From positions 3,376,501 to 3,440,500 of the forward strand of contig NC_089442.1 in the NCBI RefSeq assembly GCF_026210795.1: a stretch of DNA of 64,000 nucleotides. Reading direction: 5' to 3'. Below the pieces are notes generated by a model. That model did not search any database. It was given only the letters and a program-made list of their open reading frames with translations, and had not been told where the DNA came from. Below, piece after piece: positions 10,753-23,500 of this stretch (positions within the stretch are counted from its first letter, which is position 1; the number at the start of each line of letters is the position of its first letter). Source of the DNA: Rhizophagus irregularis. Lineage: Eukaryota; Glomeromycota; Glomeromycetes; Glomerales; Glomeraceae. Position numbers and translations under genes: made by a program.

Positions 10753-12690
10753 AGAGTTGAACTCAGATGCACGTACGTTTTACCATAATCTTGGTAACGA
10801 TGTACAGAGAGTGGGTTTACTTGAGGCGATTGCCGACGCGAGAGAGAAAGAATGCAAGAAACTGAAGGGGTACTATGATTTGTATTGATTTGTTTATGAT
10901 TTGTTTTGTTTATATTCATCGCTAAAATTTTCACCTTAACTGTTTAGTTTATTCGTGTTCTCAGTTTTTTAAAGCTCATTTAATAAATATCCATAACCAG
11001 TGCTAGTGTATGGGTGTATGTGTGTATTTCCTCGCTCTTTTCTTTTTTTTCCTTCTCCCAAAGGTCTGTTCAGTGTAGCTGCACCCTCAACGTTAGTGAT
11101 TTAGAATAATGAGACATGAATTTTTTTCAAAAGAAAAATTCTGGTGCATAAGCCAATGTTAGTTATAATATTGACATTATCATTTTAATAAATAAAATAT
11201 GATAAAAAATAATTAATAGAAAAATAATAATTTTTTAATTTTCTCCTATATTATCAATTCCAAAATATGTGCAGTATAGTGAACTATAATAGAATTAATA
11301 AAGAAAGCACTTGTTATACAGTGTATACTGTAGGTTTATTAGTGTGCAATACCCGTGTTTAGCCCGGGAGTGGTTTTTTCTAGTTTGTTCAAATTAATTG
11401 GATTTAAAAATATATATTATTAAACTAAAGTTTTTCTCTACTGTTTCTACTGTTTCTTAAAACTCATCTAATTATTCCGCTAAATTTTTTATTGAATATG
11501 TGTCTTTTCATAAATCTCTCCCACGTAAATCGTAAAGCGTGTGATCCCATTATCAGTTATATAATATTACTAAATTAGCTAATTACCACATTCCAAAAGG
11601 TTGCAAGTCGAAATAAAAAGTGATTAATGAGTTTAGTATAGTTTTTCGTTCAAATTTCAATTAATGTTACTTTCATGCATATTTTCGAAGCAACAAAACG
11701 AAATAAAATTTATACTATTTAATTAAAAGAAAATAACAAATTTAAATTCGTAAATTACTGGATTCAAATGTTTTTGCGTGTACCCAGACTATATAAGTTT
11801 TTTATTATGTTAACACGTTTTTTATTATTTTTGATTGTCTCGTGGTTCATAGGACTTATTTAGTTGGTTTAATTTCACGTGCATGAGCGAGTATATGTAT
11901 ACTTTTTCAATGAAACCATTTGTTATTATTATATATTACTAAACATGATTAATTAATAATTTAAAGAAAGCTTAACAGTAAGTTCATTGGATTTAATCAA
12001 GTTTTTTGTAGAATCCTATGCGAAGAATAACAAATTATTCTTCATCACTACCAAAGGTTGTGTTTCCCTTTATTACAAATTTTCTTATTAAATTATTTTT
12101 TTTAAAAAAAAAAATTGACATTGCTAAAGAAAATAAAATTAGCGGAAATCTCTATGCATGGATCTTGGATCTTGAGCGTCTATGAAGATTGAAATTATCT
12201 TGTACTCTTTTTTTTAATGGGTTGATAACTAATTAATAGATTCGCCTTTATAAAGAAATTAGATTTAATGAGTAAAAACTCGATCTGTTGAAAAAAAATT
12301 TATATATTTAATGATTTATTATTATAACAACTACTCTGCAACATAATCCACCGGTATATTTCCTTAGGATTTTAATTAGTACTGTACTGCGGATGTGATC
12401 TCTATTATAATTATCCGTATTCCGTAGGGTTGTAATGACAGTGAGTAAGATAAAAGCCCACGCTGATTACTACGCTGATTAGTCAAATACGGTCAATCAT
12501 ATGACCACTCGTACAACCTAAAAATTACGTAACATTAATTCATCTCTTTTTTAGTAAATCAATTTAATGAGTAATGCTTTTTATGTACTGATAAATTCTG
12601 CTACTATGACATCAAGGGTAAGGATAATTGATATAAAAAACTCGAAGAAACTAAGAAACTATTAAATTTCTTTCTAAAAAAATTTCAAGC
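10753..12690. other. AT-rich non-coding stretch
   Basis: No coding frame, RNA gene or transposon end could be supported. Short homopolymers and a GTGTATGGGTGTATGTGTGT-like microsatellite near 11005 are the only landmarks. Confidence 0.5.
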
Positions 12691-12699
12691 TATATTTCT

Positions 12700-13275
12700 G
12701 TAAGGATGTTCAAAGACACTTTCAACTGCCACTTACGTCGCTCCATTCGTTCAAACTTCAAAGGTTCTAATTTCGAAGTCTCCTAGTGGTGCGTCTTTCG
12801 TATAACTTTGTTTTATTATGATTTTATAATGTTCATTTTTTTTCATTTTCTATTTAGAATTAAGAAATACTTCTTTTGGTGCTGCTCTTCCTTCAACACT
12901 GGTTCTGGCAATAAATCACCATTTGGTGGTATGTTTTCTATATGACCTTTCATTTTGTAATTTTCATCATTTTTCAATTGTCTATTTAGAGTTCAGAAGA
13001 CGGGTTACTTCCGAGCCTTCTCTTGAAAACAAAATTCCTGAGTTGGATAATAAACTTTAAATGAGTTGGTTTTGTATGACATTGATAAACGTCGAAATGA
13101 GTTTATCGAACGTAGGATTACCAAGGCCGAGAACAAGTTTCTTTTCCTTATCGTTGGTGCCACTTTTTCAACCATTGGTGCTACCAAAATGTTCTTGGAA
13201 AAAAAAGAGACTGGTAAAAAGATTGCTGGTGTCTAGAACGTTCTCAGAAAAAAATGAGACTGATAAGAAGAAGTA
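12700..13275 (+). pseudogene. Decayed small protein gene, unknown family
   Basis: Coding-like pieces follow candidate acceptors near 12857 and 12990: SEPSLENKIPELDNKL, then, in another frame, NELVLYDIDKRRNEFIERR and a hydrophobic stretch FLFLIVGATFSTIGATKMF followed by a Lys-rich tail. The last piece recurs imperfectly just after its stop (13170-13275). Frame breaks between the pieces and the tail duplication suggest a pseudogene. The hydrophobic segment could be a membrane helix. I do not recognise the family. Confidence 0.35.
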
Positions 13276-14754
13276 ACCTTTTTTTTTTAAAAAAAAACAG
13301 TAACGCGTTTATTATTTATGTATTCTACAAATCATAACATAAAATAATAAAAAACACTTAGAAAGAAATAGACCCAAAGCCATATTTCCCTATTAGAAGA
13401 AGTAACCTCTTCTTTTCTACATTTTATATTATAAAGTCAGAATAGCTTAGCTTATACTCCTTTTTTCTATATTTTAATCATAGTAAGAATAGCTTATCTT
13501 TGCTTTTCTTTGCAATTGGTTTATTTTACAAGAACATGTAATAACGAACTGTTGCTTTTCATTAAAATGATTTTAATAGTGAAACCGTTTTATACATATA
13601 AAAAAATAATGACGAAAACTGCCTCATTCCCAATATATCAATACTTATAAAATATTTCCAATGGTGAAATAATATAAATAAAATATAACTATTTATGATA
13701 TTATTATTATATATGAATTTTATTTTTCTATTTAATGGAATATTTTCTTTGGGTTTCTCTTCCTACTTCTAAACTTACTAGAACAAATCGACTTTTTTAA
13801 ATAAATAAAGGTCAACAACAAACATGAATTATAAGATCAATAGATATATGTGTCTTTTGATTAAAGTCTACTAAATGATATTTTGTCATTTCAGCAACGA
13901 TTGAAACTACACTGGTGCAACACTTATCACACCTACTTCACCCATTTTCACCAGGTACAACTTGTAAGTATATGTGTTCTTTGATTTAACTAAATGATAT
14001 TCTATCATTGTAGACACTCGTTGGAGATTAATAGCCAACCTATTTGGGTTACTAGTGGATTGGGTGTTATCATAAATGATTTACATGTATCAATGTTTGT
14101 TTATTACTTTTCTCTTTACTAAACGTTTCATTAAAAATTTAGTAGTGACTACATGAAACGTCCAATGCAAGCTTACACATAACCAACAAAATAAGTCTTG
14201 TGGCCCATATTACTTTTTGCTTCTCCAACTATCAATTTTTTAAGTAAAATTAGAATATAATGTTATAAGGAAAATGGCGATACATTTGAAATTATAACAT
14301 ATAATTCATGAACTTAATAGTAAAATGAAATTGACCTAGAGTTAAAGAACTAAAAAATTAATAACTCAAAAAAAAGAACAAAATCCATTCACCTGAAATA
14401 TTTATAGTAAACTAGAGTTACTAAGACTTCGCCACTTAGATTCTTTTCAGATATTAGATGATGCAATATCTTATATTTTCAGGAGAAAATTATCAAGAAA
14501 AAATAATCTGATGTGCGGAATTCACAACACGAAAATAATTTGCAAACAGTAAACTTATTACCATCTACTTGGTACTGTATCTTATGTATTATTTTCATTT
14601 AAAATTTAATAAATTTATAAAACCCCACTTCTTGTATGATTTTTCTAATAAATACAAACATTTGGTTATTACACCACCAAAGATTACATGGGTGATTGCT
14701 TGTAACAATTTTTGTTGTTGGATTTAAGAAAATAAAAGTAGACGACTTTGTTTT
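13276..14754. other. AT-rich stretch with one possible Thr-rich exon remnant
   Basis: At 13900-13965 a segment between CAG and GTAAGT contains ACAACG..ACT-type codons. It is flanked by intron-like sequence similar to that before 10564, so it is probably a further remnant of the same exon family. The rest shows no feature I can support. Confidence 0.35.
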
Positions 14755-14762
14755 GTGCTATC

Positions 14763-15445
14763 TAGTGCTCCTACCGGGTCAAGTCAGGTCGGGTTTTGAG
14801 AATATATTTGACCCGATCTGAAGTGAAAAAGGAGGACTCGTATATGTTCAGGTCACACAATTTTATAACCCGAAATCGACTTGACCCGAGTGTAGTTTAA
14901 CCCGTATAACCCGGGTTCAAACTCGAATTTTTGGTTAACCAATAATAAGAAAAATTGACCTACAAGATAATGACAATGATCATCATGTAGGTTGCACAAC
15001 CTTTATCTATCGTTGCAATACGAATTTAAAGTTATATATTATCCAATTACATTTAATATAAACTTCATTTAAACTTAAAAGAATTTACATTACATATGTA
15101 TAATTAACTATTCAATTAAGATTAGAATTAAAATTCAAAATTTTATTAAATGCATCAATAGAAACTCAATAATACCTTTATTTCTGCCAGAATTTCAAGC
15201 ACATGCTCTAATTGTTTCGTTTTAACTTAATAAAGGTGCGAAAAAAAAGATTTGGATAATCAAATGATTATTCGGGTTGACCCGGGTTAAAACCCGGGTC
15301 AAGGAAATATATGACCCGACCCATCGGGTCGGGTCATGCGGGTCATGCAGGTCACGAGTCACTCAAAATTACAAGTATCGCACCCGATTTAAAAGTCGAG
15401 TCGGGTCAAAATAACCTGGGTTAACTCGGATTATTCGGAGCACTA
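14763..15445. mobile_element. hAT-type MITE rich in GGGTC/GACCC
   Basis: The 8-bp duplication gtgctatc (14755-14762 and 15446-15453) flanks a 683-bp element with short inverted ends TAGTGCTCC. Subterminal DNA is packed with GACCCG/CGGGTC motifs, which can pair between the two halves. There is no coding frame. End sequence and duplication length fit hAT. Confidence 0.85.
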
Positions 15446-16045
15446 GTGCTATCAAATGGATTCACAAGTATTATGCAATATTAAAAAATTAATATCGATT
15501 TACCTCTTATTTGAAAGCTTAAATTTAATCTGATTATATAGTAATAAAACCATTAAAAACCGAATTTTCTCATTCTATTTTGATTACTTATTACTAGTGT
15601 TTGGATCCGTAACCGGATTCAACTGGATATATCCGGATAATTTTTTTTTTCGGATATCCGGATAATTGCGGTTTTTACCCGGATAAAAAACTGGTTAAAA
15701 ATTATCCGGGTTGACCCAGAATCCGGATAAAAAAAAATTTTTTTTTTGATTTTAATTTTATCCTTTTAATTTTCATTTCATTTGTAAAATATTCTATTTG
15801 TATCATTGATTTATTAATAAAAAAAGATTTATTTGTCTAATAAAATTATTTTATCATGATTTAGAATTTATTTTATATAATACAATAAATCTTATACTGT
15901 TAGAATAGAATTATTCAATAAAAGAGTAAAAAAATATAACTTACTAAAAGATTTATCATTTTATTTAATAAAAGTAAAATTCACTTTATTTAAAAACATT
16001 TACATAATAAAAATAAGACACTAACAAAAATAAATTTAATATCAA

Positions 16046-18408
16046 TTATTCTAATACATCCTCATCCTCCACAAAATCATTATTTTCCACTTCTAAATCT
16101 GGTGGAAATACATTAATATGATCCATAGTTTGCATGTTGCGTTTTAAAAATACCATTTTTCCTACTAAACCAGGATCCAATAAACTTCTTTTTGCCGTAA
16201 TGTGATTCCCTGCATCAGAAAAAAGTCGCTCAGAAGCTACAGAAGTAGCAGGAATTCCTAAGTATTTTTGTGCAATAATAGAAAGAATTGGAAAAATTTC
16301 TTTTTTAGTCTTCCACCAATTTAATGGATTTTTATTTTCTCTAGCAACTGGCAAGAGAAAATAAGTAGTAATTTCATCAGCTATTGTTGATGATGCAGTA
16401 GATTTTTCTGTTGTTTGAAATACTTTTCTTATTGATTTTTCACGCATCTCTCTATACTCATGTAAAGATCTTGTACTGGGAGTTGAACTTCTACTAGTAT
16501 CAGCTGAAATTGTTGAAATTGGTGTAATTGTGGGTGATGGTGGAGTACTAATTTGTTGTTGCATTTCTCTTTTCAACTGATCATATTGTATCTGTAAACT
16601 TGAATGAATTTTTACTTTTATATTTTCATCAGATATAAAATTAAGATCTTTATATCGTGGGTCTAAAAGTGCTGCCATAATGCCAAACTCATCTGGCATT
16701 GACCAGTAGTGTTTTAAGCCTATATATATATTTTTTTTTACATTTTTTAAAACTTCTGAAATATTATTATAATCTATTCCAGTTGACTGGTTAGTTAAAT
16801 TCTCTTCTGTATCAGATATAATGGTATTATCATCAGGTTCTTCATATTCCTCATGTAAATTATCAACTGGTTTTAAGGAATTTGTAAGATTTGTAATGAT
16901 GGGGAACATTTGACTTAATGTTATATAGGTACTTCCAGAAAAATCTCGTGTAGCTTTTTCAAATGGTGCTAATATATTACATAATTCATCCAATAATTCC
17001 CATTCATTATCCTTTAACACAAGTTTTTTTAATCTATTACCATCAGCTTTTTCTTCAGGTTTGAGAGAACATGACAAATTTATATTTAGTTGAAGTACTG
17101 CATATTGAAGAAAAATAAGCCTATCCCATGCTAAATAAGAAGAGTTCCACCTTAAATAATCAAATAAAATTACATCAAATTTTAATTAAAATTATAATAA
17201 TAAAATATTAAAATTTAATTGAATAGTAATTAATTAAATGTAAAAAATTTACCTAGTAGATATATCTTGTATTAAATGGTATGTTTCTTCATAACCAATG
17301 TCTTTTTGAACGTTAATCAGTCTTTCAATTTGTTTTTGAGTGGAAAAAAAATTGATTAATTGTTTTACACGTGATACCAAATCTTCTACAACCTTTAAAC
17401 CTTTATTAATTGCCAATTGTAAGGTATGGGCAGCACAGGAGAGTCTTTTAATTGGTTCTAAATCTCGAATGGCAGCTACTATATTAGTCCATTATCTGCT
17501 GTTATTGATATAACCTGGCTTTCAATTTCCCATTTTTGAATAGCTTTTTTGATTACTTCAGTAATTGCTTGTGCAGTATGTGGGGTTGGAAAATAAGAAA
17601 TTTCAAGCAAAACATCCATTATTTCAAAATCTTTATTGATCCAAGTTGCTGTTAAACCCAAATATCCATGTTTTGAACGAGAAGACCATAAATCAGTAGT
17701 TAAAGATATTGATTGAGCAGTTTTTAAAAGTAGCTTTAATTTATCTCTATTATACCCATAACTACGAGCAATCATCATTCTTATTTTTTTTGCTCCAGGA
17801 ACTGTGAATATTGGATCAATAATATGCATATGCTCAATATAGGCCTTATTAGTTACAGTAGAAAGTGGTTGGGTTGTTAAAAGAATCCATCGTAATGTAG
17901 ATAATTCTTTTTCTTTTTGTCCATTAATATTGGACATAGTAGATTGAGTTGGCATTGATTTATTTTCAGATGTAATACTTTCTGTAGGTGGTGTAATTCC
18001 ATGTTTAATAGCATGGTAACTGAGATTTCCTGTAGATCCATCATATTTATAGTGTTTTGAACATTTTTCCCCATTTTCTAATATAAACTGACAATATGCA
18101 CGTACCTCTCCACTTTCATTTTGCTTTTTAACACAATAATCCCATACCCAACTTACTTTTGTTTGTGGCTTGATTTTTGAAGTAGTTTGCTTAAAGGGAT
18201 TTGAATCATTTGATATTTGACTTGTTGATTCAAATGCAGTTAATGATTCTTGATCTGATTTTTCACTAGTACTTGCCATTTTTTGTTTTCCAAATGTTTT
18301 AGATGATTTTGCAGGGCGTCCTCTTCTTGATGGTATTGGAGTAATTTCTGCAATTTCATCACTAGAACCTTCATTTTCACTTAAGACAATATAATTTTGA
18401 TTTTCCAT
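16046..18408 (-). pseudogene. hAT transposase with one frameshift and one intron
   Basis: The start is the ATG at 18408. The N-terminal part (18408 to about 17485) has a basic Ser/Thr-rich leader, a BED zinc finger (VSWVWDYC...YCQFI...CSKHY...NLSYHAIKHG) and the first catalytic block (SLTTDLWSS, ISITADNG). A single missing base near 17485 shifts the frame. Beyond it the protein continues (AAHTLQLAINKGL-like, then TR). A 102-bp GT-AG intron at 17151-17252 follows, then WNSSYLAWDRL. The rest ends in the hAT dimerisation domain (NPLNWWKTKKEIFPILSIIA, then ATSVASERLFSDAG). Spliced, and allowing one base, it is about 753 aa. Everything but the one base looks functional. Confidence 0.88.
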
Positions 18409-18589
18409 AATTTTATGAATTATTTTATTTATTCAATAAATGAAATTATAAAAAAAAATCCAGAAAGATGGAAAATAAATGCACTATTTATTTATTTCAA
18501 TTAAGGCTTAGAGCTAGATTAATTTTGATAAAAAATAAATAATTCATAAATCAAAATTTAATTAATAAAATTTTGCAAATTTTAATTGG

Positions 18590-19010
18590 CACAAATGTGC
18601 ATAAATTTCAATCAAATAAATGCCACAAATTTAATCATATAAATGCCACGAATTTAATCATATAAATGCCATGAATTTAATCATATAAATGCCACGAATT
18701 TAATCACATAAATGCTATGAATTTAATTTAAATAAAGCCTTGCACAAATTTAAAGCCATCAATTAATCAAATAAATGCCACGAATTTAAACAAATAAATG
18801 CTATGAACTTAATCATATAAATGCCACGAATTTAATTTAAATAAAGCCACAAATTAAAGCCATCAATTTAATCAAATAATGCCATGATTTTAATTAAATA
18901 AATGCCACGATTTTAACTAATAAATGCTATTGTTTTTATGATTAATTAAATTATTGCCACGAATTTAATTAAAAGCCACAAATAAGTACCACGAAATTTA
19001 TTTATTAGGT
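18590..19010. repeat. Minisatellite of about 22 bp in the hAT 5' region
   Basis: Roughly 15 imperfect copies of ATAAATGCCACGAATTTAAT occur between the transposase start and the right end of the hAT element. They may be part of the transposase-binding region or simply slippage. Confidence 0.75.
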
Positions 19011-19195
19011 TCCACAAAATTATCTGTTAAAACCGATCTACAAAAAAAATTTTTATATAAATTTATCCGGATTTCGGTTTTTATCCGGATATATCCGGAT
19101 TTTTATCCGAAACGGATAACCCGGATAAAAACTGGATAATTTTTTTATTTTATCCGGATGACGGTTTCTATCCAGATCCAAACACTACTTATTAC

Positions 19196-20379
19196 CAACA
19201 AAAATTTTGCATGCAAAATTAATCTTTATAAACTTGTACATCGCAATATTCAAATCTTGTTTATTATTTTAAATTATCTTGAAAAACATCTTTCCTTAAT
19301 TTGTGTAAACTTATGATTCCTGTTTTTGCTTCTTTTATTCTGTATATTTATATTTTTTTTGTGATTTCTATTAAGCACTATTATATCAGTTTTTTACTAT
19401 TAAATCTTCAGTATATATAATTTTGAAGATGTTTATTATCCTAAACATTTTTTTTTTAAAAAAAATGATCAGAATGATCCACCAAACATTAATTGTATTT
19501 ACTTTTATTATATCAAAAGAAGCTATAAGATATATATTAAATTTCTTTTTCATTTCTTTAAAACCATATAAATGTTTGATCCAATTTCATAATTATGTAT
19601 ATAATAAATACGAAATGCAAATAATTCCAGATTAATAATAGCCCAAATTTTAGAATTTTTTAAAAATCTTTGATAATATGTAAACAGATATGTAATGCAA
19701 TACCGTAACAAAGACACAAAAAACATAACGTTGCCCGATTCTTTTCTTTCTAATTTCAGCTATTTTAAATTATTTCAGATTTAGACTATCTTTTGTCCGT
19801 TTTGCTTAATTAAATTTAATAAAGGCTAGACCAAATAATAGTGAAATTATCGAAATTGAAAATCTCTAAGCTGAATTAAAATATGGAATGTCATCAATCG
19901 ATATTTCAAGATTCAAATCCTGAAGGGGTAGAAAAGGTCTGTAAGGTAAAGGTAAATTAAAAATAGCATGAATGATGCTGATTGTGTAATAGCTAAATCG
20001 TTTACCACGCCACTATTAATGTGCAAAGGTGACACACATGTTCAAGATTTGTATTTTTGAGATTTTATAATAAAAAGTACAAAATTAGTTTGGCCACGTC
20101 AGATTTGTTTTTTTAAACCTGTGTTGCTGAATAATATTAACAAGTATTATTTAGAATTTCAAAGAAAGACCAATGGTTGCTTTAGACGTGAAAATAATCA
20201 AACACAAATACAGAAATTAACTTATTGCAGAGGACTTGATAGTATCGCCTTAGACGAAAACAAGAAATCTATATATTAAAAAAAAGTGTTTGTGTGACTA
20301 ACGTTTAGATTAGCCTGTATAAATTAATTTTGAATTGCTGATCCCATGTTCTTTATAGTTTATATAAAAATTTGATGTA
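19196..20379. other. AT-rich stretch, nothing recognised
   Basis: The only open frame of note (19423-19635, + strand) is Ile/Phe-rich and has the composition of random AT-rich DNA. No gene is supported. Confidence 0.5.
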
Positions 20380-20385
20380 ATATTG

Positions 20386-22533
20386 TATGAAGCGCCATAC
20401 TGATCAAAAGTCTGGGGTTTAAACCCCAGATCAAATCCCAGATTTATCCAGGGTGAAAATGGATTAATCCATATTTCATCCCAGATTTTCCTATATTTCA
20501 CCCCGGATTTGATCCATATTTTATCCCAGATCTGATCCACATTTTACCCCAGATTAATTCCTTAAATTTCACCAAAAATTACATCACACCCAATTGTCAA
20601 CCCCCGGATTAATCCATATTTCATCCCAGATTTAATCCATATTTTACCCCGGATTAATCCATATTTTATCCCGGATCTGATTTATATTTTATCCCGGATT
20701 TGATTTTATCTATATTTGATTTTATCCTGGTGATATAAATCCAACATTACGAAGTCAATTATTGATTTTAGCCAGTTAGAATTCTTGCCGATCAACCAAT
20801 AAAATTAAATTCTCCTTACGCTGCTCTTTTTACTTAATCAATTTATTTTATTAAAAACTATTTAATGATAAAATTTTATAAAATTCTAATTATTAGATCA
20901 TCATATAAAATACAAGAGATACCTATTATAGAGGTATTGCACTGAATAAATAATAAAAATAATTTATTTTAATCAGCCTGTTAATAGGTTAATAATAAAT
21001 TTTTAAAAAAATCTCAAAATATTTTTCAACATATTTATTTATAAAAAATGTATGAAAATAAGTTTTTTACTTCAAATTACCAGGTAATTATTTTCATTTA
21101 GCCAGAATTATCAATTTTTACTGGCATTATATTTTTTAATGCTGGTTGATTATCATAATTTCAGTCACCTGGTGATCATCATCTCCAGTAATAGTTAGAA
21201 AAATTCTGAAAATAAAATTTAAAAAAATTTTTTATAATAAAGTTTCTATTTATATATAGGATGTTTAAACTTTAAATATGAATTATATATATGATTATTA
21301 TAATACTAAATATTTTTTCAATAATACCAACAAATTTTCTCCCCTATGTAATCTAAAAATATTTATTGTTTATATTTATCTAAAGGGCTTGGTTTTTTTT
21401 TGCCTTCTAATTATAAAATTGTTAGATAAGAGAAATAAAATAAATAATACCAAATGATTGATATGAAAATTTTCCTTTTAAAAAGTCATATAACCTTATG
21501 TATAATTTTCCAATTTTATTAGAACCAAAATTTCAATAAGTGTAATGTCAGTTCCTATAAAAATGAAAAAAAAATAATTTTATTTTTGAAAAATATTTTT
21601 TGAAAACTTACCTAAAATTTTGGTCATATGATATAACGTGAGAATGGAACCAGCATTACAAACTTGGCAACTTGGCTGAAATTAAGCGTAAAGGGTATGA
21701 CATCTGGTAATAATTTAAAATCATGTAATCTCTATATTTAAGGATAGCCCTGAAATTTGAAATTAATTTAACAAAAATCTGAAATCTGAAATTCTGATTC
21801 ATAATTAAAATTAATGAACCCGTAATTCCAGCCAAAATCGAAATTCAATAGTTCCTGCTGGAATTAAGTGCATAATTCCGGCTGAATTTACATATTTAAT
21901 TTCAATTTTGGCTGGAATTTCAGATTTCAGAAGTTTGGAATTACGGATTATGGGTTCAGAATTTTGGAAAATCTAATTTCAGGGTCATCTTTATCTCTAT
22001 TCAAAACATCTCATGTAAACTTTAATAGAAATTTTACTTTATTTTAAAGTTATAAGAGAGGTTTCTAAAATGATCTCATAAACAAAAAAATCTGATCACA
22101 TGACTTAAAACCTGTGATATAGTCTAAGGATAAAATATAATCCAGATAAATATAGATCAGATCTGGGATAAAATTGAATCTGGGATAAATCAAATCCGAG
22201 ATAAAATATAGAATCAAATCTGGGATAAAATATAGAATCAAATCCGGGATAAAATATAGATCAAATCCGGGATAAAATATGGATCAAATCTGGGATGAAA
22301 TATGGATTAATCCGGGGGTTGACAATTGGGTGTGATATAATTTTTGGTGAATTTTAAGGAATTAATCTGGGGTAAAATGTGGATCAGATCCGGGATAAAA
22401 TATGGATCAAATCCGGGGTGAAATATAGGAAAATCTGGGATGAAATATGGATTAATCCATTTTCACCCCGGATAAATCTGGGATTTGATCTGGGGTTTAA
22501 ACCCCAGACTTTTGAACAGCATGGCGCCTCATA
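20386..22533. mobile_element. Non-autonomous DNA element with inverted repeats of about 350 bp
   Basis: The left arm (20386 to about 20735) and right arm (about 22125-22533) are inverted copies. They begin TATGA(A/G)GCGCCAT(A/G)CTG and continue with AAAAGTCTGGGGTTTAAACC and many repeats of ATCCCGGATT or ATCCATATTT. A 6-bp duplication atattg (20380-20385 and 22534-22539) flanks it if the ends are TATGA. An 8-bp taattattg-like reading (taatattg) is also possible if the ends are asymmetrical. No coding frame is present in the 1.4-kb centre. Superfamily not assignable by eye. Confidence 0.8.
21745..21990. repeat. Inverted repeat inside the long-TIR element
   Basis: Two arms begin CCCTGAAATT and contain GGAATT/AATTCC and CAGCC-type motifs. 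They face each other within about 240 bp. This looks like a small nested MITE or palindrome; no clear target duplication was found. Confidence 0.4.
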
Positions 22534-22540
22534 ATATTGA

Positions 22541-23280
22541 GTCAAAGATTACCCAGCTGAAGTTGCGTATCGGTTTCACAAATGTTATTTTTGGAATTAC
22601 AAATACAAGACCGTTCGAGCCAATATCCGTCTAATAAAAGATATGAAGGAAATCTTCATTAAGGGCGGTTCAAATATAACAATAGAGAAGAATGAACACA
22701 AGTATTTTTCAGGATGTTTGGCGCAACAATAAATTTAAGAGATATCAAGAAGCGATGTAGCTGGAAAACCGTAAAAACATTAGATGATAAAGAAATTGGT
22801 GAGCAAGATTTTATTTTGGTTAAAAAATATATTAAAAGATACGGAGGTCATTTTTGCAAAAATTGTCAAAATAAACAAATTAAGATATATTGTGATATAT
22901 TTTAACAATGAGTAAGATCTTTTAAAGGCAATATATAAATCTACAATGGAGTAAGAGATAGGTAAAGGCTTACAAATGAAAGGACAGGACGAAATTATTG
23001 GAAAAGACGGCAAGTTTATAAAGCTACAGTGCGGGAACTTGATAGTACAAGATAATGCACTTCCTTTATCAGAAGACAAACAATTTGAAGACGCATTGAT
23101 GAGTCCCAAACTTAAGCAAGACGATTTCGACGGTACCTAGGAGCAAAGAAGAACATGAAAATTACAATAATCTGAACAACGAATTTAGTATGAGAATGGA
23201 TGAAATTAATAATAACGAAGTAAAAACGATTTCAAAGACGACAAAGAAAACAGAGATTGTGGATTTGGAAAGTAATATAT
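22541..23280 (+). pseudogene. Decayed coding sequence of unknown function, cut by the long-TIR element
   Basis: Three coding-like stretches follow the right end of the 20386-22533 element. One begins VKDYPAEVAYRFHKCYFWNY (22541 to a stop near 22725). One contains WKTVKTLDDKEIGEQDF and CKNCQNKQ (up to 22905). One contains MKGQDEIIGKDGKFIKLQC and, after a stop, SKEEHENYNNLNNEF and NEVKTISKTTKKTEIVDLES (22976-23275). G+C is higher than in the flanks, and frames are broken by stops. I do not recognise the family. The piece near 23600-23670 (ILLIHVWKWLKKNADEWRIF) may be its C-terminal end, separated by a MITE. Confidence 0.4.
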
Positions 23281-23304
23281 ATATATATAAACGAAAACAA
23301 GAAG

Positions 23305-23498
23305 AGTCGACCCCCTATATAGTCACCCCCTGTATAATCACATCATATAAAATTCCCCTTTATAAGCACACCATATTTTGGCCCAATGTACCAATAAATA
23401 TTGTTAGAAAACCTCCTCTATAGTCACAACATATGACTTTTTTTATAATCACACCCTTTTTTTCTCCCGAGGGGTGCGACTATAAAGGGGGTCGACTG
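23305..23498. mobile_element. pogo/Tigger-like MITE
   Basis: Inverted ends read AGTCGACCCCCTATATAGTC (left) and CAGTCGACCCCCTTTATAGT (right, complement). The right end is followed by TA. The left outer base has mutated. The ends resemble TA-CAGT elements of the pogo/Tigger type, the same group as the larger element at 58375-61053. About 190 bp, non-coding. Confidence 0.75.
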
Positions 23499-23500
23499 TA

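Larger units (their letters stand above)
15595..19187 (-). mobile_element. hAT transposon, 3.59 kb, nearly complete
   Basis: The 8-bp duplication cttattac (15587-15594 and 19188-19195) flanks inverted ends TAGTGTTTGGATC (13 bp perfect). Both subterminal regions contain many ATCCGGAT-type motifs, plausible transposase binding sites. The transposase is on the minus strand, and a minisatellite (18590-19010) lies between its start and the right end. Confidence 0.93.

Noticed and set aside
10560-10934. 124-codon minus-strand frame
   Set aside because: Its Val-rich part is the complement of a Thr/Ser-rich plus-strand stretch. The plus-strand reading is the more plausible coding relic.
20310-20540. 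76-codon minus-strand frame
   Set aside because: It lies across the repeat-built arm of the 20386-22533 element and consists of translated ATCC repeats.
22780-23109. 109-codon minus-strand frame
   Set aside because: It is antisense to the better coding-like plus-strand pieces (MKGQDEIIGKDG region).
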